A stretch of 64,000 nucleotides of DNA. Origin: Micractinium sp. NFX-FRZ. Its lineage: Eukaryota > Chlorophyta > Trebouxiophyceae > Chlorellales > Chlorellaceae. Position numbers and translations under genes: made by a program. Below the pieces are notes generated by a model. The model had not been told where the DNA came from. It made no database searches and saw nothing but the letters and a program-made list of their open reading frames with translations. This document shows, piece by piece, positions 50,961-60,913 of this stretch (position 1 is the first letter of the stretch; every line of letters begins with the position of its first letter). The stretch is taken from positions 1-64,000 of the forward strand of contig JAPTJF010000005.1 of assembly GCA_029339195.1 (NCBI GenBank), written 5' to 3'.

Positions 50961-53900
50961 ATGCGCTGCGCCGCCCTGTGCGCGCTGCTGGCCCTGACAG
51001 CCTGCGCGCTGCCGCCAGCAGTGGCGGCACGGCAGCTTGCTGGCGCCGAGCTCGTCGGCGGAGGCAGGCCCTGGGAGGACAAGCCCGGCAAGACCAGCCA
51101 GCCTCTGATCGGAATTCTGGCGCAGGTGCGCACGGGATGGGATCAGGCAGCGCGGGGAAATGGCCAGGTTCGCGGTGCAGCCGTCGTGCCAGCTGGCGGC
51201 CGCCCCTCAACTGAGCGAGCAGAGGGGGCGCCCTGTGGCTGGCCGCTCATTGCCCAGCAGAAGCTTCTGTGCTCGTCTCCTTGCACAGGGGACTGTTGCT
51301 GTCCAGTGGGCCGTGCCAGCCACCATTGCCTCAATGATCGCCGTTTGCAAAGCGCCCGCCTGTTGGTGCCTGCGTGCAGGCATGCCACTACTGCCCGGGC
51401 CGCAGCTACGTCGCCGCTGGTTTTGTGAAGTGGATCGAGGCAGCCGGCGCCCGTGCGGTGCCCATCCGGTGCGCAATGCAGTGGCGGCGTTTAGGGCAGG
51501 CTGACTGGCTGACTGCTTGCTCATGCCGTGTATGCTGTTTTCCCGCCTTGTGGTCCCTTGCCCAACTCGATCACCGCCCCTCACAAATGCTTTTGAGTGC
51601 TTCGGACCGCTGCAGGTTCTATCACTCTGAGCAGGAGCTGCACCGCATCTTCAAATCCGTCAACGGCATCATATTCCCGGGTGGCCTCACCGATCTGTGG
51701 ATGGACTCGCCCTACGTCATCGCCGCCCGCAAGCTGTGGCAGTGGGCCAAGGAGGCAAACGACAACGGTGGGCGGAGAGGGGTTGGGGCAAGCAGGGAGG
51801 ACAGGAGAGGGAGCCAATGGGTAGGTGCTGTTGAGGATGACGCTGATTCAATCAGCGCCGCGGCCGACGTTGCTGCCATGCCGCTGCCGCCGCTGCCGCT
51901 GCCGCTGGCGGGTCACCCGGACCCCTGTGCCTGCCCCACCCGCGTGCCCGCCCACCTCGCTTGCAGGCGACGTGTTCCCCATCCACGGCACCTGCCTGGG
52001 CTTCCAGCTGCTGGTGAGGACTCAAGGGCAGAATGCTGACTGCAGGCACACATGCCTGAAGTTCTACATGACGCGCCTGCTGGTGCTCATTTGTTGGTGC
52101 CGCCAGGCCTGGGCATTGCACGGCTTGGCAGCAAGCTGCGCCCTGCCATGTACCCGTGGCCCACCACACTGCACAGCCACCCCACACTTCACCGCGCCAC
52201 CCCACCCTGCACCTCGCCCCTGTTGACCCTGCACCTCCCACCAATGCCCCTGCACCTCACCCCTTCCGGCCTTGCACCCCTCATCACATGGCCCCTCCCC
52301 TGCCCCCTGCAGCACATCCTGGAGGCCAATGTGTCGTTCACCGAGCTGCTGGTGGACACTGACTCAGGTGGGGTGGCAGGGAAAGGAGGGCAGGGCAGGG
52401 CAGGGCAGGCATGGCAGTGGGGAGGCAGGGCAGGGAGGGCGGGGTAGGGCAGGCAGGGCAGTGGGGATGTATTGAAGGGAGGGCGCTGCGGGGCAGGCAG
52501 GGCATTAGGGATGTAAGGCCAGCAGGGCGGTGGGATGCGAGCCGGCGGGGTGCGGCAGTACATGCCCAGGCTGCTGGTCGTGGGCACTGACTCGGGTGTG
52601 TGGTCGTAGGTGGAGGCGGCTGGGAGGGATTGCTGTGGGCGGAGTGGCCCTCCGGGCGTTTGAAGCAGGGCTAGGTTGACAAAAGAGGGGCGCAGAACGG
52701 AGCAGGCGCGCCGATGGGGTGCACTGCGCCACCATCTGCAGCCTCGCTGCCTTCCCTGCCTCATTGCTCACCTGCTACCCTGCCCTGCACTGCATGCGCC
52801 TCCCCCTCCCCCCTCTCCCCGTGCAGTGGCGCACGCCTCCACTCTTGACTTCACTGACGGTGCCGCCGACAGCTCCATGTTTGGCGGCATGGGCAAGGTG
52901 GGGCAGCGGGCGGGGAAGCAGACAGAGCAGGAGCTGAGGGGGCTGAGGGTGCATGCTGTATCAGTGGGAGGCTGAGGAGGTGGGGGCGAGCGTGGCACTT
53001 GTCAAGCACGTGTGCCTTGATTGTGCTGCGCATTACCGTCTCCCTGATCATTTTTTCCCCCCGCGGCCCCCCGCTGAGGGGGCGGTGGCGGGGATGGCAT
53101 GCCGGGTGCTACATCGATTGTTGCCGCTGCTGACCACCTTCCCGTGGAACCCGTGTTCCTCCGCCACCCCCACCCACCCCACTGCAGGACCTGGTCTCCA
53201 AGCTGTCCGACCCCGCCCACAACATCAGCATGGAGAACCACATGTTTGGGCTGCCCCCGCCCCACTACGACCGCTGGCCCGCGCTGCGCCAGGGCTTCCA
53301 CATGCTGACCACGAGCCGGGACCGCAACGGCGTGGAGTACGTGTCCACCGCTGAGCACAAGCAGTACCCCTTCTTCGCCACCCAGGTGTGCTTGTGGGCT
53401 GAGCAGTGGGAAGGCGGGCGGGCAGCGTGCTGGGCACGCGGGGCCGCGGCGGCGTGGAACACGGTGTGGATCGACAGCGGAGGGCAGCACAGTGCCCCGT
53501 CTCCATGATGCCTGTGGATATGGGGTGCGAGGGTGCAGTGCATGCGGATGACAGCAGCAGGCGCGTGGTGGAGCTGCAGACCGCCCGCTGCCCTGCCCTG
53601 CCCTGCAGTGGCACCCCGAGAAGCCTCCCTACGAGTTTGGCATGAAGGAGATCCCTCACTCCCTGGACGCCATCCTGGTGTCGCAGCACCTGGTGAGGGC
53701 AGGCCTGTGGCCCCTGTTTTCTGCTGGTGTTTGATTGATTGGGCATTCTAGTGTGGCGGCGGGTGCGCCGCTGCACCCGAGTTTGGGGCTCTCGTCTGAG
53801 TTAGTGGGGCCACCCTGCGCGGCACCTGGTGAACCTCGCAGTCAGGCTGCAGTCGCCCCTGCCAAGAGCGCACAGAGGCGTTGGCCGGCGGCCTTGGGAC

Positions 53901-54947
53901 GTGGCTGGCCTGCCTGCCTGCCTGCGTTCCACTTGTGTATCGGTGTCTCGGGCAGCGCAGCAAGCCACCCGACCCCCCATTTTTCTGGCACTGACCGCCG
54001 CAGGCCAACACTTTTGTCGAGACGGCGCGCAAGTCTTCCCACGCCCCCGAGTCCCCGGAGCAGGTGAGGGCAGCTAGGCCCCGTTGTGGCACCCCGAACT
54101 GGTCTCCTGCCTGCCTGCCTGCCTGCCCGCCTGCCGGTGCCACCGTGCTTGTGTGCCTGCGCGCCTGCCTGTGCTCTGCACTGCAGCAAGCAGAACCCTG
54201 GCTGCCCCCTCACTCCCACGCTCTGCGCTTCCCTGCCTGCTTGATCCACCCTCCCTGCCTCACCCTCCCTGCCTCACCCGCTGCCTCACCCGCTGCCCCA
54301 CCTTCCCTCCCTCACCCGCCGCCCCGCTCTTGCTGCTTCACCTCACTTCTCTTCTCTCGATGCCTCCCCCGCTGGCGCCTGCCAGGAGCTTGAGATGATG
54401 ATCTACAACTGGAAGCCGTACTTCACGCTCAAGGACTCGGTGATGGACCCCTCCTACGACGGCCCCGACATGACGTGAGTGTGTGGGTGTGTGGGGCCAG
54501 GGCGTGGTAACAGCTGTCACCGCGTCATTGTGCGGGAGTGCAGGTTTGTTGATGCCAACAGGCCCCGACATGACGCGAGTTGTTTGTGGAGCGGGGGAGC
54601 AGGGGTGTGGAGAGCTGCTCCTTCCTGGGGGTGCCTTCCTACCGGAGGTGTGGGTGTACTATGGTGCAATATGGTGCGTTGCCGGGCACCCTCACGGGTC
54701 CCTCCTACACCAAAAAAAAAGCGGCAAACAAAAAAAAAAAAAAAAAAAAAACACTCCCGCTTCCGCCTGCCTGCCTGCCTGATTGCCTGCCTGCAGGTAC
54801 TTTTTTGACCGGCCTGATGACGAGGCCCCAGAGAACGGTCTGGACCTGGGCCGCACCGCCGCCTCCAAGTCGTTTGCCGGGCACGTCTCTGGCGGCGCCA
54901 GCACGCAGCACAAGGGCGAGCCCGCAGCATACCTGACGATGGCCTGA
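50961..54947 (+). CDS. GGH: Gamma-glutamyl hydrolase (folate polyglutamate hydrolase)
   Basis: Eleven exons: 50961-51125, 51380-51468, 51616-51767, 51967-52013, 52313-52367, 52827-52897, 53188-53385, 53609-53692, 54004-54063, 54386-54474, 54797-54947; 386 residues. The enzyme removes gamma-linked glutamates from folate polyglutamates and in plants is vacuolar. Residues 1-23 form a signal peptide, consistent with entry to the secretory pathway. The class I glutamine-amidotransferase fold shows IGIL, the GGLTDLW turn, the nucleophile elbow HGTCLGFQLL (Cys145), and QWHPEKPPYEF with His261 of the catalytic pair. The region SMENHMFG and the C-terminal YNWKPYFTLKDS block also fit the family. The tail after the catalytic domain is slightly extended. 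Two introns carry donor-side exon echoes, and the last intron has a 22-A run. Confidence 0.95.
52566..52600 (+). repeat. Donor-side exon echo, GGH exon 5
   Basis: GCTGCTGGT..T.G.CACTGACTC followed by GG|GTG copies the end of exon 52313-52367, 228 bp downstream of the real donor. Confidence 0.75.
54558..54582 (+). repeat. Donor-side exon echo, GGH exon 10
   Basis: The block AGGCCCCGACATGACGCGAGT repeats the exon 54386-54474 end and donor (GGCCCCGACATGACGTGAGT) exactly 100 bp downstream. The donor GT has become GC. Confidence 0.85.
54712..54751 (+). repeat. Long A-runs in GGH intron
   Basis: Nine A at 54712-54720, then GCGGCAAAC, then 22 A at 54730-54751. Extremely unlike the GC-rich surroundings. 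It could be a retroposon tail or simple-sequence expansion. Confidence 0.85.
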
Positions 54948-56052
54948 GCGCTGCCCTGTGCAGCGGCGGGGTTGGTGCTGGCTTGAGCGCCGTGGCCCTG
55001 GCTGGTCAGAGTGGCTCGCATGCCGCTGGCCAGCACCCACTCACGTCGCTGCTAGCTCACTGGTGGCACGCCTGTCCTTGCTTGGGCCGAGCGGCGTCGG
55101 CCCTCCTTGCGCATCCGCCCCGCAAAGCGACTCTAGAGCTAGGCATGCACATGCCATGAAAGGATGCATGCGCGCGCCTCAACTGGGTGGCCGTGACCGG
55201 GCATGCTGAAGTACGAAGCATTGCAATGAGGTGGTTTTGGAGCGGCGGGGCGGCCCGCAACGCCACGCGGATGCGAGCAGCCCCGTGCCTGCGTGTTCCC
55301 GCAGGTGCACTTTCCTGTGCCTTGAGTGCTCAACCCTGTTCCCTGAGTTCCCTATCACCTACACCCCTGCCTCACCTTTTCCCCAAGCTGTATCCTTCCA
55401 TTTGCGTCACCAGCGCTGCGCTGCGGCTGGGGGTTTCAGTGTCCCTGCTTGGCGACGCAGGCACACACCGTGAGCTCACACCACCAGCCCTGCTACATGT
55501 GCAAGCATCCTCAATTTCTTTGTGTAACCTACACCACGAAGTAAGGGACGGACCAGCATTGCAAGGGGTGCCGGCAAGCAACTTGTGATCAGTGGCAGCC
55601 GCCTGCGGCGGACGCTTGCGTGGCGCGCCAGGTGGCGGCGGCCACCGTGTCTTGCGCGACTTGCGTTGCGGGGCGCCAATTCCGCGCCGCGTTGGTCCAT
55701 CTTGATGTTCAAGATCCACTGGCTCTTAGTGCCACTGCTTTGCTTTCAAGCTCTGCGACTCCCCGCACCATCTGCAGCGCGGAGCTTCTTACTCGGCCGG
55801 CTGGGCACGTGCTCTGCTGCACCAGCCTTCAGCGCCATTTGAGAGAGCAGAGCGACACCGAAGCGAGCTTCTGAGCGCTGCTGGGGAGAGGAGATCTGCC
55901 CAAGTCTCCTCGAATTTCGGTGAGCAGGGGCGGGGCACGGGAGGAGCGGTCGCCTACGCAGGCTGTTGGCACTGCGACACGTTAAATGCGCGCCCTAACG
56001 CTGCGTGCAGGTCTCCGAGGGCCCGGGCACGGCGTTTCGCCTGGGCGCCACA
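54948..56052. other. Intergenic: GGH 3' flank and hydrolase promoter
   Basis: About 1.1 kb with no supported exon. TGTAA at 55523-55527 is a candidate poly(A) signal for the GGH transcript. The right part should be the promoter and leader of the first alpha/beta-hydrolase-like gene. Confidence 0.45.
55523..55527 (+). terminator. TGTAA poly(A) signal, GGH gene
   Basis: TGTAA about 575 bp after the GGH stop codon; long but within the range for algal 3' untranslated regions. Confidence 0.35.
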
Positions 56053-58988
56053 ATGCGGGTCTTGGCAGCGCTGCTGCTGGCCCTGGCGCTGCCGTGCCCC
56101 GGCATGGCTGCAGTCAAGCTAGATGGCAATGCGTCGCAGCAGCCAGGCAGCGGCGGCGCCTCCACAAGCAGTGCCGGTGTCAGCGCTGCTGCCGCCGCCA
56201 CCGCCGCCGCCACCGGCCCGGTCCGCTGGCAGTGGTACGAGTCCCTTTTCCCCTCTGCTGCCCTGCTGCCCACCGTGACCGGCATGCGGGGGCACGAGGT
56301 GGTCTTCCAGATACCCGACAGCCCGCGTGCCACCCTGTTCATCGCGCCCGGCTGCTCGCACGCCGCCCACGACTGGTGGCCGCCCAGCGCCGCCTGCCCC
56401 GAGTGCCTGGGCCTCCCAGAGGAGGTCGGGCAGACACAGCAGGCCCTGGCACGCGGATACGCAGGTGGGTGGGTGCAGGGGCTGGGCAGCAATCAAGCCA
56501 GCAATGTGGTTGGCCATGGGGCGGCTGGGCACAGGGCAATCGCTCGTGTGGCAGCAAGGCTGCTCTCTCACTGCCGGGGTACCAGTGCTCCCACCCCCAT
56601 CCCCGCGCTTCACAATGCAGACGAACCTTCACAGTCCACAGCGCTGCATTCCCCCCCATCCCCACCCTTGCCCCCGCCCTTGCCCTGCCCGCAGTGCTGG
56701 CCATGTCTGCTTCTTCCCAGAGCAACGAGCAGTGCATGGACTGGCCGAACAACCACAGAGATGCGGTGGAAATCATCAAGGCGTTCCGCAAGGAGCACAA
56801 GTGAGTGAGGTGGTCGTGCGGGCAGCGCAGGCAGCACAGCCAGGTTGGAGGGCGGCAGCAGTGAGGCGGCAGGCAGGATGCATCAGAAATCATTGTTGCA
56901 TTCCATAACCCATCAAAGCAGCGCAAGTGGGGTGACGGGCCACTGGGGAGGTGGCATCGGCAGAGGGGGTGGCAGCACGGCAGCGTGCTGGCTGTGGAAA
57001 GGGGGGACGCAGAGCGGGTTGCAGGGTGGGGTGCTATGCAGGGCGCAGGGCTTGGCAGTGTCCCCACTTCCTGGAATGATGCTGCTAGTGGTCCCAGGGA
57101 CCCACCTTTTGCGTGACTGCCCTCCCCTGCACCACCCAACCTTCATCCCGCCTGCCCCCTGCCCCCCGCCGCCCGCCCCCTGCAGGCTCCAGGAGCTGCC
57201 GCTGTATGCGCTGGGCGTGTCTGTGGGTGGCGGCTTTGTGATGAAGCTGCCTCAGTATCTGAAGATGGACGGCGTGCTCTCAGAGGTGCTGGGGCCCAAG
57301 CCAGCAGGCTTTGACCCCTGGACGTACAAGCACGGTGAGCTCAGCGGGGGTGCCTGTGGGTAGCCCAAGCAAGGAGAGCGCGTCTCATGGCGACCGCCTG
57401 ACACTCGCTGTATCGCGTGCCTAGCCTTCCTGCTGGCATGCGGGCCCGGTGTGTGCTCCTCCTCCATGATTGCGCTGATGGATCGACCCTCATCGTGCCA
57501 TGCAGGCATGTTGTCTCCTCAGTGTCGCTACACCCTAAACCCCCTCATCACGCTTGCCTATCCATCCGCTTCCTCAGTTTCTATGCATGTCCCTGTGCCT
57601 CCCTCCCTCCCCTTCTTGCAGGCATGCCGCCCTCCGTCTTTGTGTCGATGGACCAGGATCCAGCCATGGCCGCCAGGATCAGCCAGGACTCGGCCACGCT
57701 GCGCACGCTGGGCGTGCCCACCGCCACCGTGCGCGTCCCGCCGCGCCCCGTGCACCCCACCTTCTTCTCGAACCGCAGGTGGGCCTGCTGGGCGTGCTGG
57801 GCGTGGCATGGGGCGTCCCATGTTATGCCTGCCATGCACTTGTTGTCAGGGAAGGATGCCAAAGAGCAGTGGGGATTGGCCGCCCGGCCCCGGGCGCGCC
57901 CCGACCAGCCCCTTCACTCCTGCCTTGCCTTCGCCCCCCCTGCTGCTCACCTCCCTTCCTCCCTCCCGCATCCCCTGCCTGCCTGCAGCCCCCGCATCGA
58001 CCCGGACACGAGCGCCCGGGTGGTGGCCGCCCTGCACCAGATAGGCATGCTGGATGAGCAGGGCATGGTCACTCAGGACCCCCGGTGAGCGCGCACTTCA
58101 TACTCAATCAATCAATCAAACAATAATGATAATCGGTAGTATGATTGAATTCGGCACTTCATGACCTTGTTTGGTTGTATGACTGGCTGAACCTGAGTCC
58201 AGTGCACATGTGCGTGGTCAGCTACCACAAGCAGGGCTGCACAAGCATGGCCGATACTATCTTGTGCACCCCTGCCTCGCCCCCGCTGTGCAGGCACACG
58301 CGCAAGCCGTGGGTGAAGGAGCTGGTGGAGCTGGTGCCCGAGCTGAGGAGCGGGATGACCGAGGACCACAGCCACGTGAGCGCAGCGCAGATGCATGCAT
58401 CCGTGCTGTGGGGGTGGGCATCCCAGGATTGCAGCAGCAGCAGCGGCAGTTGGGACAGTAGAAGCGGCGGCAGCAGCAGCAGCAGCAGCAGCAGCAGCGG
58501 TGGCTGCCACAAACTCCCCGACCGCTTCCTACCACCGCCACCGCCCCTGCAGGTGTGGGAGGAGATTAACCTGGCGTACAGCGCCCACGAAATAATTGCA
58601 GACTTCACCACCGCTGCCTTCCTGTGGTTTGAGAGCGGGTGAGCCGAGGCGGGCTGGGGGCGGAGGGGCAGGGCGGGGCTGGAGGGCCTTGCCTGTGCAT
58701 GCACAAGAAGGCGAGCACTGCAGGGGGCGGCGGCAGGCAGGCGTCAAGGTGGGACCTTGGCCGCCGCTTCCTGTGACCCTGGTGCCTCATTCCCAGCCTA
58801 ACTCTGGCTGTCTGCTCCCGGCTTTCCCTCTCTTACCACTGCAGCGGGAAGGCCGACTTTGCGGAGCTCGTGCGCCTGCATGCTCCCCCCGGCAGCGGGA
58901 TTGTGGGGGATGCGGGAGACGTGCTCCGCCCGCTGCCCTCCGCCAGCGGCAAGGAGGCGGCGGCAGGGTCAGCAGCTGCCCAGTCTGC

Positions 58989-59056
<68 letters not shown>

Positions 59057-59754
59057 CTGGTATCCAGCTTGGCGGGCAGAGGCAGGCAGAGCAGGCATCT
59101 TCTGTGCGCGACCTGGGCGCTGGCAGGCTGCACGCAGCGACAGCAGAGGAGGAGGCGGAGGGGCGGGTGAAGGTGCAAGTGCAGGTGGAGCAGCCGATGC
59201 AGCAGGTGCCGCAGCAGAAGCAGCAGGCACAGCAGACGCAGCAGACACAGCAGGAGCAGCAGGAGCAGCAGCCACAGCGGGAGCAGCAGCCACAGCAGCC
59301 AGAGCAGCCGGCACAGCCGGCCGACAAGGCGGCACAGGTGCAGCCAGCGCAAGAGCAGGCGCAGCAGCCTCGGGCAGAGGATGGCAGCAGCGGCTTAACA
59401 GCTGCTGCTTCTCTCGCCTCGGCCCCGGCCCTCGCGCGCGAGGCAACGCCAGCCGGCCCCGCTGACAATGCAACCGCTGCTGCAGCCATGGATGGCGCGC
59501 ACGGCGCGGCGAGCATAGTGGGCGGCGTGGCTGGCACGCTGACGGGCGCTGCGGTACTGCTGGTACTGTACCGCCTCTCGGAGAGGAAGCGCGCCGGCTT
59601 TGCTGCGCTCCCCACGCACGGGGCGGAGCCGTGGCAGCGGGGCCGCGGCCATGGGCCGCCCATGCCTGCGCCCAAGCTGTTGCCAGTAATCATGGAAGAG
59701 GGCCCCGTGGAAGAGGTCGAACAGTACGACAAGAGTAAACTAAATGGATGCTAG
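56053..59754 (+). CDS. Secretory alpha/beta-hydrolase-like membrane protein (paralog 1)
   Basis: Eight exons: 56053-56464, 56695-56800, 57186-57334, 57622-57778, 57989-58084, 58294-58375, 58553-58638, 58845-59754; 665 residues. Residues 1-19 are a signal peptide. The catalytic-type domain (about 70-350) has an oxyanion-loop-like FIAPGCSHAAHDWWP, a conserved ACPECLGLPEE segment shared with the next gene, and the nucleophile elbow G-V-S-V-G (Ser185) of alpha/beta-hydrolases. The substrate is unknown. The last exon encodes a long Gln-rich linker, with an uninterrupted Gln22 at residues 412-433. It then has a single membrane helix at about 586-606 (VGGVAGTLTGAAVLLVLY) and a short basic/acidic tail. 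This predicts a type I membrane protein with the hydrolase domain in the lumen or outside. It is a tandem duplicate of the gene at 60914. Confidence 0.82.
57505..57540 (+). repeat. Acceptor-side exon echo, hydrolase paralog 1 exon 4
   Basis: A GCAG acceptor followed by GCATG...CTCC...GTGTCG copies the start of exon 57622-57778, 117 bp upstream. Moderate similarity, with small gaps. Confidence 0.6.
58426..58500 (+). repeat. AGC/GGC microsatellite in intron
   Basis: Interrupted CAG/GGC triplet runs in the intron before exon 58553-58638 of hydrolase paralog 1. Confidence 0.8.
58990..59055 (+). repeat. (CAG)22 microsatellite coding Gln22
   Basis: Twenty-two uninterrupted CAG codons in the last exon of hydrolase paralog 1. 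Pure repeats of this length are usually unstable and length-polymorphic. Confidence 0.95.
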
Positions 59755-60913
59755 CTGCCGTGATCTTTCAGATATCGTGCAGGCACTCACCAGCCACCGT
59801 ACTGCATTGCCCTGCCAGAGAGCACCATGCCTTTCTGGATCCCTTGCGGCCCCACAGGGTCCCGCCCTCCTTCAGCCTCACCTCCTCGCTCCTCCCGCAT
59901 TGACACTGCCCGCCGTGCGCTTGCACGCGCTGAGGGCAGCAAACCCAACCCCCCGACTGGCGGCCCGCCTCCAACCTTACCCTCGCCCCGTACTGGTGCT
60001 GAAGCCGCATTGCCCCTCGATTCCCCTACACATACCTCACCCCCGATTTCTGATACTGGACCGTCTAGAGATTTCTACCGCCTCTCCTTGGAAGCGGCAA
60101 CCTGCGCTGCCTAATGCATGAGGCAGGGTCTTGCCTGCCGCATCAATGTTGATCACTCCTTGATTTGTCTGGCGCGATTAAAGCGCCCTCCTGCTTCTGC
60201 CTTTTCTGCCTTCACCTTGTTCCTCTGCAGTGCGTCGCTGCGCCCTTTTCCCTCCGTGGGATAATGTTACTTGCATGTACGCTCCTCTGTCTCTACCCTC
60301 GCTCTCTATTTCGTTGCCGTCAAGACCTCTGCATTGCTGTAAGTTGCAACTGTTGAATAGGGCTCACCCAGCCATTAGTGGGCGCCGCCATTGGCGCGCC
60401 ATGGCGCCAGCCTGGCGCCGGTCGGCAGTTGTGTGTGATGGACATGAGGAGCTGCACAAGACGCAGCGGTTGGTGTAACAGCTTTTTAGGTGCTCAAAAA
60501 ACTCTGGAAGAGACACACACGCACGTGCGGGCCCTGTGGCAAGTGGGTCCCCCGCGCTCTGGGCGTGCCCAGCACCGCCGGGCCAGCAGTTGCTTCTGTC
60601 GCTGCTCGCAGACATCTCATAAGAGTCTGAACTAGACTGTGCGGCCGGCTGACTGCCCAACCACCCGCAACCATGTGCGGGTTGTCGCGCCAGGTGAGCG
60701 TCGCAGCACAACAGCAGGCGCCCTCGCCTGAAATGATATTGCGGAAAGGCTGAGCCGCTCTGCTGGGCACTGCCTGCAGCCGGTGGCAGCGCCGCTGGGT
60801 GTACGGCGGCGTGTGCGTGCCGCCTGTCCACTCACTGTTTCGCCCCCTGGGCCCGCGGAGTGTTGCAGGGTGGCAGGCATGCTGTCCAGGGCTATGCTGC
60901 CTCTAACCGCCTA
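59755..60913. other. Intergenic region between tandem hydrolase paralogs
   Basis: About 1.16 kb with no supported exon. TGTAA at 60338-60342 may end the first paralog's transcript, and the promoter of the second paralog should lie to its right. Confidence 0.45.
60338..60342 (+). terminator. TGTAA poly(A) signal, hydrolase paralog 1
   Basis: TGTAA about 585 bp after the stop codon of the first hydrolase paralog. Confidence 0.35.
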
